Source: Paraburkholderia sediminicola
Lineage (GTDB): Bacteria; Pseudomonadota; Gammaproteobacteria; Burkholderiales; Burkholderiaceae
Reading direction: 5' to 3'
DNA length: 64,000 nt
Assembly (NCBI RefSeq): GCF_902859805.1
Contig: NZ_CADIKC010000003.1
Span: forward strand, 434,001-498,000
Below the pieces are notes generated by a model. The model searched no databases. It saw nothing but the letters and a program-made list of their open reading frames with translations, and was not told the DNA's origin. Below, piece after piece: positions 6,560 to 15,052 of this stretch (positions are counted from its first letter, which is position 1; every line of letters starts with the position of its first letter). The translations under genes and the position numbers were made by a program.

Positions 6560-9055
6560 TCAGCCTTTGTGATGCTCGTCACGATTGCCGCCGCCTGAAT
6601 GCTGCTCGGCGTGCTGCGGTTGCGGCTGGGGATGCGGCTGTTCCGCACGCTGCGGTTGCGGTTGAGGACGCGGCTGCTGCGCCTGTTGCGGACGCGGCTC
6701 AGGACGCGGCTGCTGAACCTGTTGCGGACGTGGTTCAGGACGCGGCTGCTGCACCTGCTGCGGACGCGGTTCAGGGCGCGGCTGCTGCACTTGTTGCGGA
6801 CGCGGTTCAGGACGCGGCTGCTGTACTTGCTGCGGCTGCGGACGATTTTCCTGACGCGGTTGCTGCTGCGCCTCCTGCGCAGGTTGCGGCCGGGCTTCCT
6901 GCTGCTGTGCACGCATTTCAGGCGCGCGCTGCGGCTGCGCTTCCGGCTGGCGCTGAGCCGCCTGTTGCTGCTGCTCCGCACGAGCCTGTTCCTGCGGGGC
7001 GCCGTGCTGCTGCGCCTGCTGGGCCATCGGCGTGTGCGGTTGCGTCCATGCAGGCTCGTGCCGTCCCTCCGCGCCCGGTTGTTGACCCGCTTGCACCGGC
7101 GCGCCGTGTTGCTGCGCGAAAGCGTTCGGGTTCGCGCCGTTCGCTTGCGGCGGACGGGGCACGCCATTGGACGGATGAGCTGCCTCGGCGGGTTGCTGAT
7201 GCACGTTGGCCATTTGCGGCGGCATGCCCGGCCGCGCTTGTGGTTCGCCGCCACGTTGCGGTTGACCGTTGACCGGCGCTTCGCCCGGCCGCTGACCGGC
7301 CTGCTGCATGCCATTAGGCGCACCCGGCGCACCCGCCACACCCGGTGCACCCGGTGCACCCGGCGCCGCCCCCGGCGTCCGTCCGGCCATATGCGACTGC
7401 ACGACTCGCACGTTCTGCACCGGCATGGCTCCCGGAGCGCCCGCCATGTGAGCCGGCACCGAGGTTCTCACGATCGGCGCGCCCGCGCCCGGCACTCGTC
7501 CGCCGCTCTGTGCAAAACGTTGCGCGAGACTGTCGTGGTACGCCGCCGGCACGGCCGGACTGCGCGTAGCGACGACCGGACGCGCCATCGCACCTGCCGG
7601 CGGACGGTAGTTCGCGTTACGCAGGCCCGGTCCGAAGCTTTCCTTCACCGGCGCGATCCCCGGACCGCCCGGATTGATCTGCGCGTTGCGCCACTGCTGC
7701 GGATCGACCTTCTGCGCGAAGCGGCCAACCGACTGACCGTGCACGAAGGCTGTCGCCGGCACCGCGGTTACGCCGCCCGGCGCGCGATAGTTGATGTACG
7801 TGTTGTGAATGTTGGTCACATTCACATTCGTCACGTTGTGGTTGTAGTTATTGACGACCGTCGTGTTGTTGACGCGGTTGTAGTAACCCGGGCTCCAATG
7901 ATCATGATCGCCCCAGTGCGGGTGCCACGGTTCGCCCGGACCCAGCGGGAACCATGCGACGCCGGCCGCGACCGCGCCGCCAATCGCCAGACTCACGCCC
8001 CAGTTGATCCCGCCGCCACCGCCGCCGCCCACGAAGGCAACCAGCGCAGGTGCGTAGACGGGCGGCTCGCTGACCACGACCGGCCCCGGCACCCATGCCC
8101 ACGAATCGTCGACGTAGGCCCAGCGGCCGTAGTGGTAGGGCGCGAAGCCCCACGGCGCGTCATCGACCCAGGTCCAGCCCCACGGTGCTTGCCATACCCA
8201 ATGGCCGTCGTGATAAGGCGCCCAGCCGACCGGGGTCGCACGCGGCACCCACACTTCACCGTACTGCGGGCTGCTGCGCCACGTACCGTTGGCATCGAGG
8301 TCCTGGTAGCCTGGGATGTCGCGCGATACATAGCGCGCCGACACCGAACGGTCTTCCGCTGCGTCGCGGCTTGCTGCCCATTGATCGAAGCCGTCGAGAC
8401 CCGGCGCGCCGTTGTCGGCGACCTGTTGCAGGTTGGTGCCGGCAAAGCGGATCTGCTGGCCAGCCGCGACCGGCACCTGGCCGCCGTCGCCGTACACGGT
8501 CGCGCTGCCGCTGCGCACGGTGACGGTGGTGCTGCTGCCGTCCGGTGCGACGTCGACGCGATAGTCGCCGGGGCCGTTCAGGCCGAGCGCCACATTCGGC
8601 GTGTCGATTTCATAGGAGGAGCCCGGCGCCAGTTCGCGCACGCGCGCCGACAATGTGCCCTGCGCGACCTTCAGCTGCGCGCTGTTGTCGTCGAGATTGA
8701 GGATGTCGAGGCTGGTGGACTGGTCGAGGCGCACCGCCGTCGAACCGATGTGCAGTTCGGAGCGCGCATTCTGATCGTTCCACAACTGATCGCCGGTGGT
8801 GAGCGGCCGATTGACCTGTGCGTATGACCAGTCGGTCGCGCCGGCCGGCTCGGTGGTCACGGCGCCGGCCGTGTAGTTCAGTCGTGCAACGCGCCCAGGC
8901 GGATCGGTGTTCTGTTGTGAAGCGGCCCCTGGCGGCGCCTGTTCGGCTTCCTGCGCGAGGGTGGCTTGCGCCGCGAACAGGAGTGCCGCGGCGGCGATCA
9001 ACGTGTAGCCGGTGATCCGGCGTTTCGATTGTTGGGGTGTGGTCACTGTTCTCAT
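6560..9055 (-). CDS. FecR-domain / DUF6600 envelope protein with proline-glutamine repeat tail
   Basis: Protein of 831 residues with an N-terminal signal peptide (core YTLIAAAALLFAAQATLA, cut before QEAEQ). A FecR-like domain follows (about 55-190; VARLNYTAGAVTTEP start, then a segment with SYEIDTPNVALGLNGPGDYR). Next comes a DUF6600 region rich in Trp, Tyr and His (WVPRATPVGWAPYHDGHWVW). The C-terminal half is low complexity, rich in Gln, Pro, Ala and Arg, and ends with six 12-residue repeats. No ECF sigma factor or TonB receptor lies beside it, so a FecR-type signalling role is not supported. An envelope structural role is more likely. Function unknown. Confidence 0.8.
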   Translation of the reverse strand: MRTVTTPQQSKRRITGYTLIAAAALLFAAQATLAQEAEQAPPGAASQQNTDPPGRVARLNYTAGAVTTEPAGATDWSYAQVNRPLTTGDQLWNDQNARSELHIGSTAVRLDQSTSLDILNLDDNSAQLKVAQGTLSARVRELAPGSSYEIDTPNVALGLNGPGDYRVDVAPDGSSTTVTVRSGSATVYGDGGQVPVAAGQQIRFAGTNLQQVADNGAPGLDGFDQWAASRDAAEDRSVSARYVSRDIPGYQDLDANGTWRSSPQYGEVWVPRATPVGWAPYHDGHWVWQAPWGWTWVDDAPWGFAPYHYGRWAYVDDSWAWVPGPVVVSEPPVYAPALVAFVGGGGGGGINWGVSLAIGGAVAAGVAWFPLGPGEPWHPHWGDHDHWSPGYYNRVNNTTVVNNYNHNVTNVNVTNIHNTYINYRAPGGVTAVPATAFVHGQSVGRFAQKVDPQQWRNAQINPGGPGIAPVKESFGPGLRNANYRPPAGAMARPVVATRSPAVPAAYHDSLAQRFAQSGGRVPGAGAPIVRTSVPAHMAGAPGAMPVQNVRVVQSHMAGRTPGAAPGAPGAPGVAGAPGAPNGMQQAGQRPGEAPVNGQPQRGGEPQARPGMPPQMANVHQQPAEAAHPSNGVPRPPQANGANPNAFAQQHGAPVQAGQQPGAEGRHEPAWTQPHTPMAQQAQQHGAPQEQARAEQQQQAAQRQPEAQPQRAPEMRAQQQEARPQPAQEAQQQPRQENRPQPQQVQQPRPEPRPQQVQQPRPEPRPQQVQQPRPEPRPQQVQQPRPEPRPQQAQQPRPQPQPQRAEQPHPQPQPQHAEQHSGGGNRDEHHKG
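6602..6817 (-). repeat. Six tandem 36-bp repeats inside the FecR-domain gene
   Basis: The DNA encodes six consecutive 12-residue units. The first three read PRPEPRPQQVQQ, the fourth PRPEPRPQQAQQ, and the last two are diverged (PRPQPQPQRAEQ, PHPQPQPQHAEQ). The array ends 13 residues before the C-terminus. Near-identical units suggest recent expansion and possible length variation between strains. Confidence 0.9.
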
Positions 9056-9237
9056 GGTTTATCTCCGACGGACGTGCATTGTGCGGCATCCGTGAGAGTC
9101 ACTCTACCCTTGCGCATTGTTTCAAGGCCCGCACTTTTGTAAGGCCTCCCTACGACCGTGTAACAAAAGGTCTCGATAAGGCGTTTCGTAAGCTGAATGC
9201 GCAAATTTTGTAATCGCGTCAATCAGTTAAGCGTGTT

Positions 9238-9951
9238 TCAAACGGCCAGGAACGCGTCGAAATGGCGGTGGCCTGCCGGGGTGATGCGCAAGATCCGCGG
9301 CCGCTCAGTGCGTTCGACCCAGCCATGCGCCGACCACGAATCAAGCAGCGCAGCGCCGAGCGCGCCACCCAGGTGCGGACGCCGTTCGCTCCAGTCGGGA
9401 CAGGTGCAGGCGAAGCGGCGCCGGCGGCTCTTCTGGGTAGACATGTCGATGCCCCATTCGGCGAAGCGGGCGGCGCCGTCGGTAGTGGCTTCGAGCGACG
9501 TGCCGTGCAGCGTCAGCAGGCCGCGCTCGACCAGCCGCTCGAACACCCGCACCGACAATTCGCCCGCCATATGGTCGTAGCAGGTGCGGGCGTAGCGCAT
9601 GTCGACCGGCACGGTGCGCACCGGCCGCGGCACGGCCCGTTGCGGCGCGCTGACCTGCGCGACGTTGGCGAGCGCTTCAATGGACGCAGCGATATCCGGC
9701 GAGGCGATCCGGAAATAGCGATGCCGGCCGCGCACTTCGAGCGCGAGCAGGCCGCCGTCGGTCAGACGCGCCAGATGAGCGCTGGCCGCCGACGGCGAGA
9801 GCCCGGCGATCATTGTCAGTTCACCGGCCGGGCGGGCGCTGCCGTCCATCAGCGACCACAGCATCGCAGCGCGGCCGGGATCGGCGAGCAGCGCACCGAT
9901 GCGGCTTAAGCCGGGGAAGTGATTCTGCTCGTCGGTGAGGGTGGTGGGCAT
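9238..9951 (-). CDS. ArsR-family transcriptional regulator
   Basis: Protein of 237 residues. The N-terminal third is a winged helix-turn-helix of ArsR type (ALLADPGRAAMLWSLMDG, then ELTMIAGLSPSAASAHLARL with recognition helix, then the wing GLLALEVRGRHRYFRI). The C-terminal half is an additional domain with CYDHMAGELSVRVFERL and ends in a short DNA-binding-like segment; this two-part form is common among longer ArsR proteins in Burkholderia. There is no metal-binding CxC in the helix-turn-helix, so metal sensing is doubtful. It reads in the same direction as the FecR-domain gene, 182 bp upstream of it, and diverges from the small lipoprotein gene. Confidence 0.8.
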   Translation of the reverse strand: MPTTLTDEQNHFPGLSRIGALLADPGRAAMLWSLMDGSARPAGELTMIAGLSPSAASAHLARLTDGGLLALEVRGRHRYFRIASPDIAASIEALANVAQVSAPQRAVPRPVRTVPVDMRYARTCYDHMAGELSVRVFERLVERGLLTLHGTSLEATTDGAARFAEWGIDMSTQKSRRRRFACTCPDWSERRPHLGGALGAALLDSWSAHGWVERTERPRILRITPAGHRHFDAFLAV

Positions 9952-10197
9952 TAGGCGTCTCCGGTTGGCGGCGCGGGCAGGGCGCCATGCAGTCCACTGT
10001 ATCTGGCTGCCGTATTCGATGTTTCAGCTTAGCGTGAATCGTCGAATGCAGTGGCTACGAAAATCCGGCGACCAGGACACGCTCGCGCATGCTTCGGCGA
10101 GCCGGTGCCTCCGCATTTCGGTGCGGCGATGCCGCTTTGGCGGTGCGTTGGGCCGCCAGGCTAGAATCGAAGCCTGTCTTTGCCGGAACACGCTGTC

Positions 10198-10341
10198 ATG
10201 AAATTTCTTCTTGCCGCCGCGGCCGCGGTTCTGTTGTTCAGCGCGTGCGCGCAGAGCGGTTCCGGCTCGAGTTCGGGCGCGGGCACGGGCAGCATCACGA
10301 TGTACGGCACGATCGACGAGGGCATTTCGGTCCGCAAGTAA
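10198..10341 (+). CDS. Tiny lipoprotein of unknown function (47 residues)
   Basis: The open frame encodes MKFLLAAAAAVLLFSACAQS followed by a Ser/Gly-rich linker and the tail GSITMYGTIDEGISVRK. LLFSAC is a good lipobox, so the mature product would be a ~31-residue lipoprotein starting at Cys. The two halves (lipobox plus a non-random C-terminal tail) and the correct phase of the signal argue that this is a real gene. The ribosome binding site is weak (GGAA 9-12 bases upstream). Nothing is known to me about the function. Confidence 0.6.
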   Translation: MKFLLAAAAAVLLFSACAQSGSGSSSGAGTGSITMYGTIDEGISVRK

Positions 10342-10478
10342 GCACGAGGCTAGTGCGGCCAAATTTTCAGGTGGGCGAGTGCGGCAACTGGCTGGAATTG
10401 ATGCATCATTGTCATTTCTGCCATCTCAGGCCATGTGACGATCGAGGCATCGCCACTTTCGCCGTCCGAGGCCTACCG

Positions 10479-11747
10479 ATGCCGCCACCCGCTGCTTCTT
10501 CCACCGCTTCGTCTTTTGCAGCCACTCAAACGGGCTCAGGCCACTCCGATCCTCACAACCGGCGCGCCGCGCGCGTGCTGGCGGTCTGCCAGGCGCTTTA
10601 CACCTCATCGGTCTCGATCGATCTGACCTTGACCGGTCTGGTCGGCTACACGCTTGCCGACGACAAGGCGCTCGCGACGCTGCCGTTTTCACTGATTACC
10701 GTCGCCGCCGCGCTGACCACCATCTTCGCGTCGTTCCTGATGGCGCGCATCGGACGGCGCGCGGGCTTCATGCTCGGCGCGGGCGTCGGCGCGCTGGGCG
10801 GCGCCGTCTCTGTGTGGGCGATCTTTCATCACAGCTTCTGGGCGTTCTGCGCCGGCACGGCGACCGTCGGCGTGTTCCAGGCGTTCGCGCAGTACTACCG
10901 GCTGGCGGCTGCGGACGCGGTCGGAATCGAAGGCAAAAGCCGCGCGATTTCGACGGTGCTCACCGGCGGCGTGGTGGCCGCCGTTTGCGGACCGCTGCTC
11001 GCCGCATGGAGCAAGGATTGGCTCGCGCCGGTCGCGTTCGCCGGCTCCTATGCGCTTGTCACCGGCTTCGGGCTCGTGTCGATTGCCATGCTGGCGCTGC
11101 TGTATCGCGACGCCGCACCGTCCGCGAATGCGGCCGTGACGCATGAACCGGCGCGGCCGCTCAGCGAAATCGTGCGGCAGCCGATCTTTGCCGCGGCGCT
11201 CGCCAATAACGCGCTCGGCTACGCCGTGATGATGTTCGTGATGACCGCAACGCCGATTGCTGCAGTTGCCTGCGGCCACACGATCGGCGACGGCGCGGCG
11301 ATCATTCAATGGCACCTTGTCGGCATGTTCGCGCCGTCGCTGTTTTCCGCGGGGCTGATCCGGCGCTTCGGCGTGTTGCCGGTAATCGGTGCGGGGATCG
11401 TACTGTCGGCACTGTGCGGTGTGTTGGCGCTGCGCTCGACCGATCTGCCGCACTTCTACGCGGCGCTCGCCTGTCTGGGTGTGGGGTGGAACTTCATGTT
11501 CGTCGGCGGCTCGACGCTGCTCGCACAGTCGTACCGGCCGTCCGAGCGGGCCAAGACGCAGGCAACCAGCGAATTCACGACGTTTGCGTTTTCCGCGCTG
11601 GGCTCGCTGTTCGCCGGGCAATTGCTGGCGCGCTTCGGCTGGGCGACGATCAATGCTGCGATCTTTCCGCTGCTGGGGATGGCGGCGTTGGCCACGCTGG
11701 CGTACGCGTGGTCGCGCAAGCGGCAACTTGCGGTGGGGGTGTCCTGA
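10479..11747 (+). CDS. Major facilitator superfamily transporter
   Basis: Protein of 422 residues with about twelve hydrophobic segments in two groups of six. The loop between segments 2 and 3 carries the MFS signature-like MARIGRRAGFMLGA. The open frame runs upstream to 10089, but the earlier part is not membrane-like and overlaps the lipoprotein gene; the ATG at 10479 gives a short cytoplasmic lead before the first membrane segment. The stop overlaps the start of the downstream GlxA-type regulator by one base (TGATG), so the two form an operon and the regulator may control the transporter. The substrate is unknown. Confidence 0.85.
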   Translation: MPPPAASSTASSFAATQTGSGHSDPHNRRAARVLAVCQALYTSSVSIDLTLTGLVGYTLADDKALATLPFSLITVAAALTTIFASFLMARIGRRAGFMLGAGVGALGGAVSVWAIFHHSFWAFCAGTATVGVFQAFAQYYRLAAADAVGIEGKSRAISTVLTGGVVAAVCGPLLAAWSKDWLAPVAFAGSYALVTGFGLVSIAMLALLYRDAAPSANAAVTHEPARPLSEIVRQPIFAAALANNALGYAVMMFVMTATPIAAVACGHTIGDGAAIIQWHLVGMFAPSLFSAGLIRRFGVLPVIGAGIVLSALCGVLALRSTDLPHFYAALACLGVGWNFMFVGGSTLLAQSYRPSERAKTQATSEFTTFAFSALGSLFAGQLLARFGWATINAAIFPLLGMAALATLAYAWSRKRQLAVGVS

Positions 11748-12817
11748 TGACTGCGCGTCATATCGTTTTCGCGGTCGCGCCTGAACTCGTGCTGCTCGAT
11801 GCATGCGGCCCGCTCGAGGCGTTCTGGCGCGCGGAGTTGACGATGGCGGCTGCGGCGGGCAAACCAGACAAGCCCGGCAACGCCGCCGAGCCTGTCGCCT
11901 ATCGCACGACGGTCGCGTCGATCGACGGCGGCGTGCTGCAAACCTTTCCTGGCCTGCCGGTCGTCACGCAACGGCTCGATTCGCTCGACAATCAGCCGAT
12001 CGACACGCTAATCATCCCCGGCGTCCCGATTGACGAACACTGCACGTTGCAACCGGAACTCGTCGCGTGGATCAGGCGGCGTGCGCCGGAGGCGCGGCGC
12101 GTCTGCTCAGTCTGCACGGGCGCCTTCTATCTCGCCGCGGCGGGCCTGCTCGACGGCCGGAGGGCGACCACCCATTGGCGGGACGCGCCGCATCTCGCAC
12201 AGCGCTTTCCCAACGTACAGGTCGACGCTGATCCGATCTTTATACGCGACGTGGGCCATGGCGAGGGAAAACGCGCCGTCTGGACCTCGGCGGGCGTAAC
12301 GGCGGGCATCGATCTGGCGCTGGCGCTGATCGAAGAAGATGTCGGCCATGCGGTTGCGATGCAGGCGGCGCGGCGGCTGGTGGTGTTCATGAAGCGACCC
12401 GGCGGCCAGTCGCAATTCAGCGCGGCGTTGGCAGCACAGGCTTCGGCAGGCGGACCGTTTGAAGCGTTGCATAGCTGGATGGCGGGCCATTTGCGAGACG
12501 ACCTCTCGGTCGAGCGACTCGCCGAGCGTGCACAGATGAGTCCGCGGACTTTCGCGCGCCGCTACGTTGACGAGGTGGGCCGCACGCCGGCCAAAACGGT
12601 GTCGGCACTACGGCTGGAAGCCGCCGCGCGGGCGCTGGCGGAGTCGCGCCGGCCGCTGAAGCGGATTGCGCTCGATTGTGGCTTCGGCAGCGAGCAGAAT
12701 TTGAGGCGAGCCTTCGTGCGGCGCTTCGGCGTGTTGCCGCTGGAGTATCGGGAGCGATTCGAGTCGGCGGTCGTGCCGCAGCGCGCGGCGGTTTCTGCGC
12801 TCGTGGCGGCGAGTTAA
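11747..12817 (+). CDS. GlxA-type transcriptional regulator (DJ-1/PfpI domain plus AraC helix-turn-helix)
   Basis: Protein of 356 residues. Residues 1-200 are a DJ-1/PfpI (class I glutamine amidotransferase-like) domain with the nucleophile-elbow-like segment VCSVCTGAFYLAAAGLLDG and the following RRATTHW. Residues ~245-345 are an AraC-type double helix-turn-helix (DDLSVERLAERAQMSPRTFAR, then LKRIALDCGFGSEQNLRRAF). This combination defines the GlxA/FtrA/CdhR group, which in Burkholderia and Pseudomonas control amino-acid, glycine betaine and related catabolic genes. The start overlaps the stop of the MFS gene. The ligand is unknown. Confidence 0.88.
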   Translation: MTARHIVFAVAPELVLLDACGPLEAFWRAELTMAAAAGKPDKPGNAAEPVAYRTTVASIDGGVLQTFPGLPVVTQRLDSLDNQPIDTLIIPGVPIDEHCTLQPELVAWIRRRAPEARRVCSVCTGAFYLAAAGLLDGRRATTHWRDAPHLAQRFPNVQVDADPIFIRDVGHGEGKRAVWTSAGVTAGIDLALALIEEDVGHAVAMQAARRLVVFMKRPGGQSQFSAALAAQASAGGPFEALHSWMAGHLRDDLSVERLAERAQMSPRTFARRYVDEVGRTPAKTVSALRLEAAARALAESRRPLKRIALDCGFGSEQNLRRAFVRRFGVLPLEYRERFESAVVPQRAAVSALVAAS

Positions 12818-12920
12818 GTAGGCCGTCAATCGAAAGCTCGACGAAAGTATTGCGCTCGCCCAGGCCGAAATTCGGCCGCTTAATCCCATCCGACCCGCGA
12901 CGGAGTCAATATTGCGCTCG

Positions 12921-12926
12921 TATAAT
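12921..12926 (+). promoter_or_regulatory. -10 box upstream of the thioesterase gene
   Basis: A perfect TATAAT lies 38 bases before the start codon at 12964. I see no good -35 hexamer at 16-18 bp distance, so this is a partial promoter call. Confidence 0.45.
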
Positions 12927-12963
12927 CGCCTCCTTTAAATGCGTCCGATTGACCGGAGTCAAG

Positions 12964-13470
12964 ATGAGCACCCCTGCCTTAGCGCCCCTGGACCGTTCCG
13001 AAACCACCTTCCGCTTTCTCGCCGAGCCCAGCTCGGTCAACTTCGGCGGCAAGGTGCATGGCGGCGCGTTGATGAAGTGGATCGACGAGACCGCGTACGC
13101 GTGCTCGGCGGTGTGGTCGGGGCGCTACTGCGTGACGGTCAGCGTCGGCAATATCCGCTTTCGCCGGCCGATCCTCGTCGGCAACCTGGTTGAGCTGCGC
13201 GCGCGGGTCGTGGCGACGGGGCGTACCAGCATGCACATCCACGTGTCGGTGCAGGCAGGCGACCCGAAGGGCGGCGAGCTGCTGCAAACCACGGACTGCC
13301 TCGTGGTGATGGTCGCCGTCAACGAGAACGGCCACCCGGTGCCGGTGCCGGCGTTCGTACCGGAAACGGATGAACAGAAGCGCCTTGCCAAGTACGCGAT
13401 GGACGTGAAAGACGCGCTCGACGCGATCGTCGAACTGAAGCCGGAAGAAGTGGCGCAAGGGAAGGTTTAA
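12964..13470 (+). CDS. Acyl-CoA thioesterase, hotdog fold (YciA/ACOT type)
   Basis: Protein of 168 residues of the hotdog-fold acyl-CoA hydrolase family, which cleave acyl-CoA to free acid and CoA in the cytoplasm. Visible signatures are NFGGKVHGGALMKWIDETAY, with the Asn and Asp used in catalysis in this family, and VGNIRFRRPILVGNLVELRARV. Length and layout are those of a single-domain YciA-like enzyme. The open frame continues upstream to 12676, but that part overlaps the 3' end of the regulator gene in another frame; the ATG at 12964 follows the -10 box and a GGAG motif. It stands alone and is followed by two hairpins. Chain-length preference cannot be read from sequence. Confidence 0.88.
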   Translation: MSTPALAPLDRSETTFRFLAEPSSVNFGGKVHGGALMKWIDETAYACSAVWSGRYCVTVSVGNIRFRRPILVGNLVELRARVVATGRTSMHIHVSVQAGDPKGGELLQTTDCLVVMVAVNENGHPVPVPAFVPETDEQKRLAKYAMDVKDALDAIVELKPEEVAQGKV

Positions 13471-13509
13471 ACGGCGCCTCGGGCGGCATCCGCACGCCTT
13501 GCTGAAGAC

Positions 13510-13578
13510 GTGCCGCTGCTTGCCAGCGGCACGCAAAAACAGGCCACGCGAACATCGCGTTCGCATGGCCTGTTTTGC
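13510..13578. terminator. Double-hairpin terminator region between the thioesterase gene and fumC
   Basis: The first stem is GTGCCGCTG with CAGCGGCAC around a 5-base loop (13510-13532). The second is GCAAAAACAGGCCA with TGGCCTGTTTTGC, whose A and T tracts make it functional on both strands. The genes on either side converge here. Confidence 0.8.
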
Positions 13579-13635
13579 AATCACGTCAGTCAATCGGCCG
13601 GACCGGCGAGAGGCGCCGGCAGATCCGGTTGGCGA

Positions 13636-15036
13636 TCACTTCGCCGAATGCCCGACCATATCCTTCGGCTGCACCCACTCGTCGAACTGCTGCTCGGTCA
13701 CATAGCCGAGCTTGAGCGCTGAGGCCTTCAGCGTCGTACCTTCCTTGTGCGCCTTCTTCGCAATCTGCGCGGCCTTGTCGTATCCGATATGCGGATTGAG
13801 CGCCGTCACCAGCATCAGCGATTCGTTGAGCAACGTATCGATGCGCTCGCGATTCGGCTCGATGCCCACTGCACAGTTGTCGTTGAAACTGTGCGCGCCG
13901 TCGGCGAGCAAACGGACCGATTGCAGCACGTTGTGCGCGATCATCGGCCGGAACACATTCAACTCGAAGTTGCCGCTCGCGCCGCCGATATTCACCGCGA
14001 CGTCGTTGCCGAACACTTGCGCGCACAGCATCGTCAAGGCTTCGGATTGAGTCGGATTGACCTTGCCCGGCATGATCGAGCTGCCCGGTTCGTTCTCCGG
14101 AATCGACAGTTCGCCGAGGCCGCAACGCGGGCCGCTTGCGAGCCAGCGGATGTCGTTGGCGATCTTGTTCAGGCTTGCCGCCACCGTCTTCAACGCGCCA
14201 TGGGCGAACACCAGCGCGTCGGCCGCGGCCATCACTTCGAATTTGTTCGGCGCGGAGACGAACGGCAAGCCGGTCAGTTTGCCGATCGCCGCCGCCACCT
14301 TGTCGGCGAACTGCGGATGCGCGTTCAAGCCGGTGCCGACCGCCGTGCCGCCTTGCGCGAGTTCGTACAGGTGCGGCAGCGCCGATTCCACGTGACGGAT
14401 GCCATGATCGAGTTGCGCGACGTAGCCCGAAAACTCCTGACCGAGCGTCAGCGGCGTGGCGTCCTGCAGGTGCGTACGGCCGATCTTGACGACGTCCGCG
14501 AAGGCTTTGGCCTTGCCGTCGAGCGTCTCGCGCAGCGTCTTCAGCGCGGGCAGCAGATGCTTGACGATCGCATAGGCGGCGGCCACGTGCATCGCGGTCG
14601 GAAACACGTCGTTCGACGACTGGCCGCGATTGACATCGTCGTTCGGATGCACCTTGCGCGCTTCGCCGCGCTCGCCGCCGAGCAGCTCGCTCGCGCGATT
14701 CGCGATGACCTCGTTGAGGTTCATGTTGGTCTGCGTACCGGAGCCGGTTTGCCAGACGGCGAGCGGAAATTCTTCAGGGTGCTTGCCGTCGATGATCTCG
14801 TCGGCCGCCTGCATGATCGCCTTGGCCTTGTTCTCGTCGAGCACGCCCAGACCCTGGTTGACCTCGGCGGCGGCGCGCTTGATGACGGCCAGCGCAGTGA
14901 TCAGCTCGGGGGATTGTTTTTCGGACGAAATGCGGAAATTCTGCAGCGAGCGCTGGGTCTGCGCGCCCCATAGACGAGCGTTCGGTACGGCGATTTCACC
15001 AAACGTGTCGCGCTCCATTCGTACGTCTTCGGTCAT
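13636..15036 (-). CDS. fumC: Fumarate hydratase class II
   Basis: Interconverts fumarate and malate in the citric acid cycle as a soluble homotetramer that needs no iron-sulfur cluster. The 466-residue length is typical. The superfamily signature [13 protein letters not shown] is intact, as are the substrate segments [36 protein letters not shown] and the TPLTLGQE loop. The chosen ATG gives [14 protein letters not shown]; a second ATG six codons in (MERDTFGE) is equally possible, with GGAG about 8 bases before the first. It is monocistronic, with a double terminator downstream. Confidence 0.96.
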   Translation of the reverse strand: MTEDVRMERDTFGEIAVPNARLWGAQTQRSLQNFRISSEKQSPELITALAVIKRAAAEVNQGLGVLDENKAKAIMQAADEIIDGKHPEEFPLAVWQTGSGTQTNMNLNEVIANRASELLGGERGEARKVHPNDDVNRGQSSNDVFPTAMHVAAAYAIVKHLLPALKTLRETLDGKAKAFADVVKIGRTHLQDATPLTLGQEFSGYVAQLDHGIRHVESALPHLYELAQGGTAVGTGLNAHPQFADKVAAAIGKLTGLPFVSAPNKFEVMAAADALVFAHGALKTVAASLNKIANDIRWLASGPRCGLGELSIPENEPGSSIMPGKVNPTQSEALTMLCAQVFGNDVAVNIGGASGNFELNVFRPMIAHNVLQSVRLLADGAHSFNDNCAVGIEPNRERIDTLLNESLMLVTALNPHIGYDKAAQIAKKAHKEGTTLKASALKLGYVTEQQFDEWVQPKDMVGHSAK

Positions 15037-15052
15037 GGTTCAACTCCGCTTC

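Noticed and set aside
6599..8827. A 742-codon open frame opposite the FecR-domain gene
   Set aside because: It is rich in Arg, His and Leu, as expected for a shadow of Pro/Gln/Ala-rich sequence on the other strand, and has no recognisable domain.
10500..12000. Possible prophage or island boundary at the MFS and GlxA genes
   Set aside because: No integrase, direct repeats or tRNA are near; codon use matches the flanks.
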